Shown in pieces: positions 44,285 to 53,718 of a DNA stretch of 64,000 bases. The notes under the pieces are model-generated. The model was not told the DNA's origin. It saw only the letters and a program-made list of their open reading frames with translations, and did not search any database. The first letter of the stretch is position 1. Each line of letters begins with the position of its first letter. Position numbers and translations under genes: made by a program. Origin of the DNA: Alsobacter ponti (lineage in GTDB: Bacteria; Pseudomonadota; Alphaproteobacteria; Rhizobiales; Beijerinckiaceae); the NCBI RefSeq assembly GCF_024294805.1, contig NZ_JANCLU010000017.1, positions 53,806-117,805 of the forward strand, in the 5' to 3' direction.

Positions 44285-45309
44285 TGAAATCCCTGGTGAA
44301 GGCGCTTCCCGAGCCCGGCATCTGGTTGGAGGATCGCCCGGTGCCGGCGATCGGGGCCGAGGACGTGCTGGTCAGGGTGCGCAAGACCGGCATTTGCGGC
44401 ACCGACGTGCATATCTACAAATGGGACGACTGGGCCAGCCGGACCATTCCCGTTCCGATGATCGTCGGCCACGAATACGCCGGCGAGATCGCCGAGCTCG
44501 GGGCCTCCGTACGCGGGCTCGCCGTCGGCCAGCGCGTGTCCGGAGAGGGACATGTGGTCGGCGGCGGCAGCCGGGCGGCGCGCGGCGGCAAGTACCACCT
44601 CGACCCCGATACGAAGGGCATCGGCGTCAACCTGCCGGGCGCGTTCGCGGAGTATGTCCGCGTCCCGGCCTTCAACATCGTGCCGCTGCCGGACAGCGTC
44701 GACGACGAGATCGGCGCGATCCTCGATCCGCTCGGCAACGCGGTGCACACGGCGCTCTCCTTCGACATCGCGGGAGAAGACGTGCTGATAACGGGCGCGG
44801 GGCCGATCGGCATCATGGCCGCGGCGGTGGCCCGGCACGTGGGGGCGCGCCACGTGGTCATCACCGACACGAACCCGGCGCGTCTGGACCTCGCCGGCCG
44901 GGTGGCGGACGTGACGCCGGTGAATGTCGCGACCACCGAGCTGCGCGACGCCATGGCGCGGCTGAAGATGCGCGAGGGCTTCGACGTCGGGCTCGAAATG
45001 AGCGGCGCTCCGGCCGCCCTGGAGCAGATGATCGACCATATGGTCATGGGCGGCCGCATCGCCCTGCTGGGCATTCCGTCACGGGCCTTCCCGTTCGATC
45101 TCGGCAAGGTGGTCTTCAGGATGATCACCCTGAAGGGCATCTACGGGCGCGAGATGTTCGAGACCTGGCACAAGATGCTCGCCATGCTCGAAAGCGGGCT
45201 CGACGTCCGCAAGGTGATCACCGACAGGCTGCCCGCCGCCGATTACGCCCGCGCCTTCGAGCAGGCCGCCTCCGGCCGCGGCGGCAAGATCGTGCTGGAC
45301 TGGACCTGA
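44284..45309 (+). CDS. tdh: L-threonine 3-dehydrogenase lacking the structural zinc cysteines
   Basis: The 341-residue medium-chain dehydrogenase oxidises threonine to 2-amino-3-oxobutyrate with NAD. The catalytic zinc ligands are kept (Cys38 in TGICGTDVHIY, His63 and Glu64 in VGHEYAGE) and the NAD loop is ITGAGPIGIMAAAVA near 170. The four structural-zinc cysteines found at positions 93, 96, 99 and 107 of the Escherichia coli enzyme are Gly, Ser, Ala and Asp here, within SGEGHVVGGGSRAARGGKYH. Flanking sequence aligns without gaps, so this is substitution, not deletion. It is coupled to kbl. Confidence 0.93.
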   Translation: MKSLVKALPEPGIWLEDRPVPAIGAEDVLVRVRKTGICGTDVHIYKWDDWASRTIPVPMIVGHEYAGEIAELGASVRGLAVGQRVSGEGHVVGGGSRAARGGKYHLDPDTKGIGVNLPGAFAEYVRVPAFNIVPLPDSVDDEIGAILDPLGNAVHTALSFDIAGEDVLITGAGPIGIMAAAVARHVGARHVVITDTNPARLDLAGRVADVTPVNVATTELRDAMARLKMREGFDVGLEMSGAPAALEQMIDHMVMGGRIALLGIPSRAFPFDLGKVVFRMITLKGIYGREMFETWHKMLAMLESGLDVRKVITDRLPAADYARAFEQAASGRGGKIVLDWT

Positions 45310-45561
45310 CCATCGGCCGCGATCGCGTCCCGGCCCCTGATCGGCCTTGTCGCCCCGTCCCCCGTACCGGTTATAATCGACCCCGGATCGTGCATGGCTG
45401 ACTGCCGCGGATCGGCCGCTCGCGCAGTCGCTTGCCGCAGCTACGTCGCAAGATGCCAAGCGGGGAATGGCGAGCCGGTGAGAGGCTGCGTCCTTCCCGT
45501 CCGGCACGGACCACGAAGGTGGGCGTGCATCGGACTCCGGGCGATGCTTGGAGGCTTGAGC

Positions 45562-48312
45562 ATGACGTCGATCGCGGTTCGCCTTCTGCTGACCGGGGCG
45601 CTCCTGTTCGGGGCATCGGCGGCGGTCCTCGCCGCCCCGGGCGTAACCACCACATCCGTCAACATGCGGTCCGGGCCGGGCACCAACTTCTCCAGCGTTA
45701 GGGTGCTGCCCGCGGAGACCTCGCTCGACATCGGCGACTGCGACGCCAGCGCGGCGTGGTGCGCGGTCACGGTGAAGGGGACGCGCGGCTTCGTCAGCGG
45801 GCGCTATCTCCAGCGCAGCGACGAGGCGGATAGCTGGCCCCGCGCCTTCGACGTGGGCAAGGGACGGATCGTGCTGTACCAGCCCCAGTTCACCGACTGG
45901 CCGGACTACAAGGCGATCGACGCGCTCGTCGCCGCGGCCTATCAGCGGACGCCGGACGCCAGGCCGATCTTCGGCGTCATCGGACTGCGGGGGGCGACGG
46001 CGCTGGACGACGAAGCCGGCAAGGTCGTCATCTCCAACATCGTCGTCACATCGCTGAACTTCACGGGTCTCGACCGGGCCGAACTGGCGGCGCTGGCCCT
46101 CGACACCGGCAAGCTGCTGCCGACCGCCCCGATCTCGATATCCGAGGAGCGCGTGGTGGCCAGCCTCGCCGGCCAGAAGCGCCTGAACGACGTGTCCGGG
46201 CTGAAGGCCGATCCGCCGCCCATCTTCGTGTCGAAGACCCCCGCGATCCTGCTGCAGACCAATGGCCCCGCGGCCTTCGCGCCGGTGAAGGGACAGGACG
46301 GCGTCTCCTTCGTCGTCAATACGAACTGGGATGTGTTCAGGATCGATGCCGGCGGGGCATTCTACCTGAGGGACAACACGCACTGGTTGACCGCGCCCGC
46401 GCTGCAGGGGCCGTGGACTCCGGCAACCCAGCTGCCGCCCGCCATCGCCTCGCTGCCCGCCGACGGGGACTGGGCGGACGCACGCGCCGCCATGCCTCCC
46501 GCTCCTTATCCGGCCGGCGCGCTCCCGCGCGTGGTGCTCTCGGACAGGCCTGCGGAGCTGATCCAGTTCGCCGGCGAGCCGGAGCTGGAGGACGTGCCCG
46601 GCACGGCGCTGAAATGGGCGTCGAATTCCGAGACCGACATCTTCTTCGAAACGACGTTGCGCCAGTGGTACGTGCTGCTCTCGGGCCGGTGGTTCCGCGC
46701 CGCCTCGCTCGACGGGCCGTGGACGTTCGCCACGCCCGACCTTCCCGCGGACTTCCGGAACATCCCCGACGACGCGCCCTATTACGCCGTGCGCGCCTCG
46801 ATCCCGGGCACGCCGGAAAGCGCCGAAGCGCGCCTGCGGGCGAGCATCCCCGTGATGGCTCGCGTCCAGCAAGGCTCCATCACGCCGACGCTCGCCTATG
46901 CCGGGCCGCCGCAATTCGCGCCGGTGGACGGCACGAGCATCGCGTACGCCGTCAACACCGAAGCCACGGTGCTGAAGGTGGGCGAGCGCTACTTCCTGTT
47001 GCAGGACGGGGTTTGGTTCGTCTCCGACAAACCCGAGGGCCCCTGGACGCTGGCACGAGACGTGCCCCCGGAGGTCTATCAAATTCCGGCGTCGTCGCCG
47101 CTCCACAACGTCACCTATGTCCGCGTCTACGAGACGGAGGACGATGCGGTCTGGTACGGCTACACATCCGGCTATCTCTGGGGCCTTCTGGCGTGGGACA
47201 CGCTCGTCTACGGGAGCGGGTGGTGGTACCCGCCCTATTGGTGGGAGTGGAACGGCGGACCGCCGATCTATTATCCGCCCCCGGTGACCTGGGGGCAGTC
47301 GGCCTACTACAACCCCGCGCGCGGGACCTTCGGGCGCTACGGCTACGCATACGGTCCCTATCGCGGCATCGCGGGCGGACGTTTCTGGAACCCGCGCACC
47401 GGCACGTATGCGCGGGCGGGCGCGGCCTGGGGTCCGAACGGCGCGGCCGGGTTTGTCGGAGCCTACAATCCGCGCACCGGGAGCGGGGGCTATGTCGCCG
47501 GCGGCAGCAACGTCTACGGGTCGTGGAAGTCGGCCGGCGTGAAGCGCGGCGACGAGTGGGCGCGCATCACAGGCGGCTCCAACGCCGCCGGCGGCTCGAC
47601 CATCCGCTGGAACTCGTCGAACGGCAGCGGCTTCATCCATGAAGGCCGGCGCGGCGACATTTATGCGGGCCATGACGGCAAGATCTACCGCAACACCGGC
47701 GACGGCTGGCAAACCTGGGACGGCGGCTGGCAGGACGTCAGGCCGCCGGAGCGCGGCGAACTGATCCAGCGCGGCGAGGGCATTCGCGACCTGTCGCCGG
47801 AAGCGCGCGAGCGGCTGCGCGAGCAGGTGGGCGGGGCGGGCGCGGCCGGCGCGGCGGGCGCCGCCATCGCGCGCGACCTCGGGCAGCGTCTGCCAGACAA
47901 GGCGCAGGGGCCCATCGGGGCCGGCAGCCCGACGCAGCGGCCGGCCGAAAGGGCGCGCGAGCGCGCCCAGGCTTCCCAGCGCCCTTCCGCGCAGCGCGTC
48001 CAGCCAAGTCGCCAGGCGCCAGACAACCTCGCCCGGGACGCCCAGGCCCGCCAGCTCGGCAACCAGCGCACCCTGTCGTCGGCGCAGATGGGGCGAGCCT
48101 CGCCATCGCCCTTCATCTCGTCGGGGCCCACCACCATCAACTCACCCAGCTTCAGCAGCTCGGGGCTCTATGGCGGGTATGGCGGCGGATACGGCGGCGG
48201 ATATTCGGGCGGTGGCCGCTACGGCGGAGGCGGGTCATTCGGCGGAGGGGGGTCGTTCGGCGGCGGCCGCGGCAGCTTCGGCGGCGGCGGAAGAGGCGGC
48301 GGTCGCCGGTGA
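45562..48312 (+). CDS. Large secreted SH3b and triple-repeat protein with Gly-rich tail
   Basis: The 916-residue protein has a signal peptide (LLLTGALLFGASAAVLAAP), an SH3b domain (about 27-90, VNMRSGPGTNFSSVRVL), and three 80-90-residue repeats at about 238-313, 333-418 and 443-523. Each repeat contains W[LF]...[L/E]GPW..A..[L/V]P. Residues 530-612 are rich in Trp, Tyr and Pro (GWWYPPYWWEW), 730-833 are charged and Ala-rich, and 867-916 are Gly/Ser/Tyr repeats. Start chosen for the GGAGG site and signal peptide. It may bind peptidoglycan or glycans; there is no enzymatic motif. Function unknown. Confidence 0.78.
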   Translation: MTSIAVRLLLTGALLFGASAAVLAAPGVTTTSVNMRSGPGTNFSSVRVLPAETSLDIGDCDASAAWCAVTVKGTRGFVSGRYLQRSDEADSWPRAFDVGKGRIVLYQPQFTDWPDYKAIDALVAAAYQRTPDARPIFGVIGLRGATALDDEAGKVVISNIVVTSLNFTGLDRAELAALALDTGKLLPTAPISISEERVVASLAGQKRLNDVSGLKADPPPIFVSKTPAILLQTNGPAAFAPVKGQDGVSFVVNTNWDVFRIDAGGAFYLRDNTHWLTAPALQGPWTPATQLPPAIASLPADGDWADARAAMPPAPYPAGALPRVVLSDRPAELIQFAGEPELEDVPGTALKWASNSETDIFFETTLRQWYVLLSGRWFRAASLDGPWTFATPDLPADFRNIPDDAPYYAVRASIPGTPESAEARLRASIPVMARVQQGSITPTLAYAGPPQFAPVDGTSIAYAVNTEATVLKVGERYFLLQDGVWFVSDKPEGPWTLARDVPPEVYQIPASSPLHNVTYVRVYETEDDAVWYGYTSGYLWGLLAWDTLVYGSGWWYPPYWWEWNGGPPIYYPPPVTWGQSAYYNPARGTFGRYGYAYGPYRGIAGGRFWNPRTGTYARAGAAWGPNGAAGFVGAYNPRTGSGGYVAGGSNVYGSWKSAGVKRGDEWARITGGSNAAGGSTIRWNSSNGSGFIHEGRRGDIYAGHDGKIYRNTGDGWQTWDGGWQDVRPPERGELIQRGEGIRDLSPEARERLREQVGGAGAAGAAGAAIARDLGQRLPDKAQGPIGAGSPTQRPAERARERAQASQRPSAQRVQPSRQAPDNLARDAQARQLGNQRTLSSAQMGRASPSPFISSGPTTINSPSFSSSGLYGGYGGGYGGGYSGGGRYGGGGSFGGGGSFGGGRGSFGGGGRGGGRR

Positions 48313-48486
48313 GGGCGCGGGCGTAGCCATCGGACATCGCCAGAGCGGGCGCTCAGCATTGTCACAGCTGACCTTGACAAGCCCCGATGGCGGGGCGAGC
48401 GTAGCCGCCTGGGGGTTGCGATCCCCTCACGAGGTTCCGGCCGAAGCATCGCGTCCAGGTTCGCTTTTTCAAGCCGGGGACGCGCC

Positions 48487-49308
48487 ATGCCATCCATCAA
48501 CTCCATCTCCATCGAGAAGCTTGCCCGTCTGGTTGGCACGCCGGCCTGCCCGGCGATCGTCGACGTGCGCACGGACGAGGATTTCGAGGCCGATCCTCGC
48601 CTCGTCCCGGGATCCGCCCGCCGCTCGCACCGCGATGTCGCCGCCTGGGCGGGCGAATACGCCGGCCGGTCCGTGGTGGTCGTGTGCCAACAAGGGCTCA
48701 AGCTGAGCCACGGCGTCGCGGCCTGGCTTCGCCACGCGGGCGCCGCGTCGGCCGAAAGCCTCGAGGGCGGGTTCGAAGCGTGGGCGCAGGCCGGACTGCC
48801 GTCGGTGGTCGTGGCGAAGCTTCCCCCGCGCGACCCGCACGGGCGGACGCTGTGGGTTACCCGCGAGCGTCCCAAGATCGACCGGATCGCCTGCCCGTGG
48901 CTGATCCGGCGCTTCGTCGACCCGGAAGCCGTGTTCCTTTACGTGAAGGCCTCCGAGGTCGCCGGCGTCGCAAGCCGCTTCGAGGCCACGCCGTTCGACG
49001 TCGACGAGGTGTTCTGGAGCCATCGCGGGGAGCTGTGCACCTTCGACGTCATGGTCGAGGAATTCGGGCTTGCCAGCCCGGCCCTGTCGCACCTCGCCCG
49101 CATCGTGCGCGCGGCCGACACCGGCCGGCTCGATCTGGAGCCCCAGGCCGGCGAGCTCCTGGCCGCGTCGCTCGGCCTGTCGCGCATGTACTCCGACGAC
49201 ATCGCCCAGCTCGATGCGGGCATGGTGCTCTACGACGCGTTCTACCGCTGGTGCCGGGACGCCACGGAGGAAACCCATAACTGGCCCGCAAAGCAGCCGG
49301 GTGCGTGA
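48487..49308 (+). CDS. Rhodanese domain fused to a ChrB-type chromate-resistance domain
   Basis: The 273-residue protein joins an N-terminal rhodanese fold (about 10-105, PAIVDVRTDEDFEADPRLVPG with the putative active cysteine in VVVCQQGLKLSHG) to a ChrB C-terminal domain (about 115-265: WVTRERPKIDRIACPWLIRRFVDPEAVFLYV and HRGELCTFDVMVEEFGL). Stand-alone ChrB usually has an N-terminal regulatory domain and lies beside chrA; neither is present here. It may work in sulfur transfer or oxyanion stress. It has its own upstream region of 174 bases with no clear promoter. Confidence 0.85.
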   Translation: MPSINSISIEKLARLVGTPACPAIVDVRTDEDFEADPRLVPGSARRSHRDVAAWAGEYAGRSVVVVCQQGLKLSHGVAAWLRHAGAASAESLEGGFEAWAQAGLPSVVVAKLPPRDPHGRTLWVTRERPKIDRIACPWLIRRFVDPEAVFLYVKASEVAGVASRFEATPFDVDEVFWSHRGELCTFDVMVEEFGLASPALSHLARIVRAADTGRLDLEPQAGELLAASLGLSRMYSDDIAQLDAGMVLYDAFYRWCRDATEETHNWPAKQPGA

Positions 49309-49626
49309 CGGCCGGGACTGGACGTGGCCGCGCCCGCCTGCGGGGGCGGCCGAGATCATCGTGCTGAAGCCGCCGACGGAGTGACCAGGCAGCGGCGACG
49401 CGATTCAGGCCCTTGATCCGGCGGCAGTGCCGCATTCTTGGCCGCCGGCCGCGCAGCGACGCGGCAACCTGCCCGCTTCCGGTGCGCGTTCTCATTTCGG
49501 CAACGAGCGACCCGAAAAACGGTGCTATGGGGCGCGCCCCGCCCATGATCTAATTTCCGCTCGACACGTGAGTGGCGGCTGCGGATCGTCCCGGTCGCAG
49601 GTCGTGCAGCGCGGAAGGGGAGCGTC
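49309..49626. other. Gap before the NMT1-type ABC operon
   Basis: I see no gene, terminator or obvious operator in these 318 bases. A GGAAGGGGAG ribosome site precedes the ATG at 49627. Confidence 0.5.
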
Positions 49627-50649
49627 ATGACACGGATCGATCGCAGGACATTGCTGAAGACGGCAACGGCGGCCGGGGCGGCCGCGACGGGCGGGTTGCT
49701 CAGTATCGACGCGATGGCCCAGGGCAAGCCCGTCGTGAACCTCCAGTTGGGCTGGCTGCTGTCCGGCAACCAGATCGGCGAGGTCTGCGCCAAGGCGATG
49801 GGCTTCTACGACCAGGAAGGCATCGAGCTTCGATTCCAGGCGGGCGGACCGAACATCGACGGCGTCGCCGTCGTCGCGGCGGGCCGCTTCGAGGTCGGAC
49901 AGGTGTCGTCGAGCCCGTCGCTGATGCTGGCGGCGTCGCAGGACATCCCCGTGGTGTGCTTCGCGACCGGCGCGCAGGAGCATCCCTATACGTTCTTCTC
50001 GCTCAAGAAGAACCCGGTGCGCGAGCCCAAGGATTTCGTGGGCAAGAAGGTCGGCATCCAGGCGACGGGCGTGATCCTGCTCCGGGCGCTGCTGGCCAAG
50101 AACAAGATCCCGGAGAAGGACGTCACGATCGTCACGATCGGCGCGGACATGGCGCCGCTGATGACCGGGCAGGTCGACGTCGTCACCGGCTGGCTGACCA
50201 ACACCACGGCTCTCGCCGTGCTCGGCGACCAGCGCGTCGACATGCGGCTGTGGGACACCGGCGTGAAGCTCTACGCGCTGCCCTACTACGCCACGGCGAC
50301 CACCATCAAGACCAAGGCGGACGTGCTCGCCAAGTTCCTCACCGCGACGGGCAAAGGCTGGGCCTATGCGGCCGCCAACCGCGACAAGGCGGTGGAATAT
50401 CTCGTCAAGGAGTTCCCCAACCTCGTCGCCAAGGACGAGCGCGACGCCCTCGACGTGATGGTCAAGTACGCCTTCTCCGCCAAGACGGCGCAGGAAGGCT
50501 GGGGCACGATGGACCCCGCGATCTGGCAGGACCAGATCAACCTCTACGCCCAACTCGACCAGTTCTCGAAGCGCACGCCGAAGCTCGAAGAGGTGATGAC
50601 GCTCGAGATCCTGAAGATGACGGCCGGCAGCCGTCCGAAGGTCGGCTGA
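49627..50649 (+). CDS. ABC transporter substrate-binding protein, NMT1/SsuA-like
   Basis: The 340-residue protein has a Tat-like signal (DRRTLLKTATAAGAAATGGL) then VVNLQLGWLLSGNQIGEVCAKAMGFYDQEGIELRF, the NMT1-type fold that binds taurine, sulfonates, pyrimidine precursors or similar compounds. The domain reads on to VGIQATGVILLRALLAKNKI and DVVTGWLTNTTAL. It is the first gene of an eight-gene unit with its ATPase, permease and four catabolic enzymes, and would supply their substrate. The ligand cannot be named. Confidence 0.9.
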   Translation: MTRIDRRTLLKTATAAGAAATGGLLSIDAMAQGKPVVNLQLGWLLSGNQIGEVCAKAMGFYDQEGIELRFQAGGPNIDGVAVVAAGRFEVGQVSSSPSLMLAASQDIPVVCFATGAQEHPYTFFSLKKNPVREPKDFVGKKVGIQATGVILLRALLAKNKIPEKDVTIVTIGADMAPLMTGQVDVVTGWLTNTTALAVLGDQRVDMRLWDTGVKLYALPYYATATTIKTKADVLAKFLTATGKGWAYAAANRDKAVEYLVKEFPNLVAKDERDALDVMVKYAFSAKTAQEGWGTMDPAIWQDQINLYAQLDQFSKRTPKLEEVMTLEILKMTAGSRPKVG

Positions 50650-50650
50650 G

Positions 50651-51484
50651 ATGTCGCTCCAGGGCCAGGCTCCGGCGCGGCTGTCCACTCCGCCGCCCCT
50701 CGCCGAGGGCGGGCCGGGGACGGCGCTGGCGTGCCACAACGTCACCGTCCGTTTTGTGACGGACAGGCGCACCGTGACGGCCCTGGAGAACGTCTCGTTC
50801 ACGGTGGAGCAGGGCGGCTTCATGAGCCTGCTCGGCCCCTCCGGCTGCGGGAAGAGCACCTTGCTGCGCGTCGTCGCGGACCTGATCGCCCCGACGACGG
50901 GCAGTGTCTCGGTGCTGGGCATGACGCCCGAGGAGGCGCGCCGTCGCCGCTCGCTGGGCTTCGTGTTCCAGGATGCCGCCCTGCTGCCCTGGCGCACGGC
51001 GCTGCAGAACGTGCAACTGCCGCTCGAGGTGGGCGGCGCGCGCGGCCTGCCCCCAGGCGCCCCGACCCCCAGCGAACTTCTCAAGCTGGTCGGGCTGGAG
51101 GGCTGGGAGAACAGCTTCCCGCACGAATTGTCGGGCGGCATGCGGCAGCGCGTGTCGATCGCGCGCGCGCTGCTCGGCGGCCCGCGGCTGCTGCTGATGG
51201 ACGAGCCGTTCGGCGCGCTCGACGAGATCACGCGCGACCGCCTGAACGAAGAACTACGGCGCATATGGGCCGAAACGGGCACGACGATCATGTTCGTCAC
51301 GCACTCGGTCTACGAGGCGATGTTCCTCGGCGAGCAGGTCCTCGTGCTGGCCGCCAATCCCGGCCGGGTGAGCGAACTGGTCGACATCGACCTGCCGCGC
51401 GACCGGACGCTGCGCATCCGCGAGACGGAGCCGTTCATCCGCATCGCCGCCCATCTTCGCGATTGCCTGGGGAGGGGCGCATGA
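50651..51484 (+). CDS. ABC transporter ATP-binding protein, SsuB/TauB type
   Basis: A 277-residue nucleotide-binding subunit with Walker A LLGPSGCGKSTLLRV near residue 62, signature LSGGMRQRVSIARAL near 160 and Walker B LLLMDEPFGALDE near 182. An N-terminal leader of about 20 residues (Pro/Ala-rich) precedes the domain. It starts one base after the binding-protein stop and overlaps the permease start by ATGA, so its partner subunits are certain. Confidence 0.94.
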   Translation: MSLQGQAPARLSTPPPLAEGGPGTALACHNVTVRFVTDRRTVTALENVSFTVEQGGFMSLLGPSGCGKSTLLRVVADLIAPTTGSVSVLGMTPEEARRRRSLGFVFQDAALLPWRTALQNVQLPLEVGGARGLPPGAPTPSELLKLVGLEGWENSFPHELSGGMRQRVSIARALLGGPRLLLMDEPFGALDEITRDRLNEELRRIWAETGTTIMFVTHSVYEAMFLGEQVLVLAANPGRVSELVDIDLPRDRTLRIRETEPFIRIAAHLRDCLGRGA

Positions 51485-52335
51485 CCACCCTGACCGAACG
51501 CGACGCCGGACCCGGGGCCATGGCCGGCCTCGATGCGATCGCCATGGCCGAGGCCGCATTTGCCCGACGGAAAGCCCGCGAGGCATGGCGTCGCAGGCTG
51601 CTCCCCGCTGCTGGCGTGCTGGCGACGCTCGCGCTGTGGGCGGGGCTCGTCTACGTCTACAAGGTGCCCCCCTTCATCGCGCCGTCGCCGGTGCTGGTCG
51701 CCGCGACGCTCGTCCAGAAGTTCGGGCTGCTGATGACGAACCTCGCGCCCACCGCGGTCGAGGCCGTCGCCGGCTTCCTGCTCGGCAACGTCACGGCCAT
51801 TCTCATCGCCACCGCGTTCGTCCACAAGAAGGTGCTGGAAGAGGCATTCTTCCCCATCGTGGTCATCGTCAACACGATCCCCGTCGTGGCGAAGGCCCCG
51901 ATTCTCGTGCTGCTGCTGGGCAACGGGCTCGAGCCGAAGATCGCCATCGCGGCGCTGATCTGCTTCTTCCCCACGCTCGTGAACATGGTGCGCGGCCTGG
52001 AGTCGGTGAACCCGCAGGCCATGGAACTCATGCGCGTGCTGTCAGCCTCCAAGACGGAAGTGTTCTTCAAGCTGCGCCTGTTCAACTCGCTGCCCTATCT
52101 CTTCTCCGCACTGAAAATCTCCGCGTCCACGTCCGTCATCGGGGCGATCGTCGCGGAATGGATCGGTTCGACGACGGGCATCGGCGCGCTGATCATCCAG
52201 GCCACCTACGCCTTCGATTCCGCGCTGCTCTACGCGACCGTCATCGTGGGCTCGGCCTTCTCCATGCTGTTCTTCCTGGTCATCTCCATGGGGGAACGCC
52301 TCGTGGTGCGCTGGCAGGCCCCGGTGGGCCACTGA
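51481..52335 (+). CDS. ABC transporter permease, SsuC/TauC type
   Basis: A 284-residue inner-membrane subunit with about six helices from LLPAAGVLATLALWAGLVYV (about residues 40-59) and the ATPase-contact loop ELMRVLSASKTEVFFKLRL near 181. The N-terminal 38 residues are cytoplasmic and basic. It forms the channel with the preceding ATPase. The next gene, an FAD enzyme, begins 30 bases later with CCGGAGG. Confidence 0.93.
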   Translation: MTTLTERDAGPGAMAGLDAIAMAEAAFARRKAREAWRRRLLPAAGVLATLALWAGLVYVYKVPPFIAPSPVLVAATLVQKFGLLMTNLAPTAVEAVAGFLLGNVTAILIATAFVHKKVLEEAFFPIVVIVNTIPVVAKAPILVLLLGNGLEPKIAIAALICFFPTLVNMVRGLESVNPQAMELMRVLSASKTEVFFKLRLFNSLPYLFSALKISASTSVIGAIVAEWIGSTTGIGALIIQATYAFDSALLYATVIVGSAFSMLFFLVISMGERLVVRWQAPVGH

Positions 52336-52365
52336 GCCATCCAGAACCCATTCTCCGGAGGACGC

Positions 52366-53718
52366 ATGACCTCTCCCGATCGCATCGAAGAAAAGCCGGG
52401 TTCCGCGCGCGTCGCCGCCCGCACTGACGTCGTCGTGGTCGGCGGCGGACCCGCCGGTTTCGCGGCCGCGCTGGCGGCGCGTCGCGAGGGCTGCTCGGTG
52501 ACGCTCGTCGAGCGTTATCCCTACCTCGGGGGCCTCGCCTCGGGCGGCATGGTGCTCGTGCTCGACGACATGCACAACGGCCAGGAGATCACCGTGCAGG
52601 GCGTCTGCATGGAGATGATCGAGCGCATGGCCAAGGTCGGCGCTGCCGTGTTTCCTCCACCGGAAGATCGCCGGCAGGGGTGGGATGTCTATCGTCGCTG
52701 GGCGCGCTGGGGCGCGTTCGATTTCCGCGCGCAGAGCAAGCCCCAGCCCATCGTCATGGCCGCCGCCTTCGACCCGGACGGCTGGAAGCGCGTCTCCAAC
52801 GAGATGATCGCCGAAGCCGGCGTGAACGTTCGTCTCCACTCGTGGTTCTCCAAGGCCATCGTGCGGGACGGGCGGATCGTCGGCGTGATCTGCGAGACGA
52901 AGGCGGGGCGCGAGGCGATCCTCGGCGATGTCGTGATCGACACGACGGGCGATCTCGACGTTGCGGCAGCCGCCGGAGCGAAATTCAACGAGGGCAAGTA
53001 CATCGTGACGACGGTGTTCCGCCTGGGCGGCGTGGAGACCGACGAGGTCGAGCGCTTCCAGGAGGCCGATCCCGACGCCTATGCCCGGATCGACCGCGCG
53101 GCCAAGCGCGTCATGGGCGGATCGTGGGACTTCTGGTGGCTGAAGACGCCGCTGCCCGGCGTCGTGTGGTGCAACTGCCCTCACATGACTGGGTTCGACG
53201 CCCTCAAGGTTGAGGACCTCACCCGCGCCGATTTCGAGGGGCGCAAGCGCATCTACGCGCTTGTCGATTTCGTGCGCGCCAACATGCCTGGCTTCGCGAA
53301 GGCGTTCGTCGTCGACGTCGCGCCGCAGCTGGGAGTGCGCACCACCCGCCTGCTCGAGGGCGAGTATGTCGTCACCAAGGACGACGTGATGGACCGCGTC
53401 CACTTCGCCGACACGGTGGCGCGCGGCCGCGACTACTACACGCCCTATCGCTCGATGCTGCCGCGCGAGGTGGACGGGCTCATCGTCGCCGGGCGGCATT
53501 ACTCCGCTACCGAGGCGGCCCAGAAAATGTCGCGGGAGATTCCTCCTTGCATGTCGATGGGCCAGTCCGCCGGCGTGGCGGCCGCGCTGGCCGTAAAGAG
53601 CGGCATTCCCGTGAGGCAAGTCGATCCCGCCGCCATTTGCGCCCGTGTCCGCGCGCAGGGCGGCGACCCCGGCGACGCGCCTTCAGCCAACGCCAAGATC
53701 ATGGAGACCGCCGCGTGA
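52366..53718 (+). CDS. FAD-dependent oxidoreductase (PF12831-type)
   Basis: A 450-residue flavoprotein with the dinucleotide fold DVVVVGGGPAGFAAALAARR (residues 20-39) and VTLVERYPYLGGLASGGMV, then DVVIDTTGDLDVAAAAGAKF, and a C-terminal FAD block GLIVAGRHYSATEAAQKMSR. The family includes enzymes that oxidise small metabolites, often together with ferredoxin. Here a ferredoxin gene lies in the same operon and could be its electron acceptor. GTGA couples it to the CoA-transferase gene. The substrate is probably what the ABC system imports. Confidence 0.85.
   Translation: MTSPDRIEEKPGSARVAARTDVVVVGGGPAGFAAALAARREGCSVTLVERYPYLGGLASGGMVLVLDDMHNGQEITVQGVCMEMIERMAKVGAAVFPPPEDRRQGWDVYRRWARWGAFDFRAQSKPQPIVMAAAFDPDGWKRVSNEMIAEAGVNVRLHSWFSKAIVRDGRIVGVICETKAGREAILGDVVIDTTGDLDVAAAAGAKFNEGKYIVTTVFRLGGVETDEVERFQEADPDAYARIDRAAKRVMGGSWDFWWLKTPLPGVVWCNCPHMTGFDALKVEDLTRADFEGRKRIYALVDFVRANMPGFAKAFVVDVAPQLGVRTTRLLEGEYVVTKDDVMDRVHFADTVARGRDYYTPYRSMLPREVDGLIVAGRHYSATEAAQKMSREIPPCMSMGQSAGVAAALAVKSGIPVRQVDPAAICARVRAQGGDPGDAPSANAKIMETAA

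Noticed and set aside
48160-48312. Dense GGC-type repeats resembling a microsatellite
   Set aside because: They are the coding sequence of a Gly/Ser/Tyr-rich tail that stays in frame to the stop codon.
48374-48396. TTGACA and hairpin GCCCCG/CGGGGC before the rhodanese-ChrB gene as promoter or terminator
   Set aside because: No -10 element at the right distance and no T run after the hairpin.
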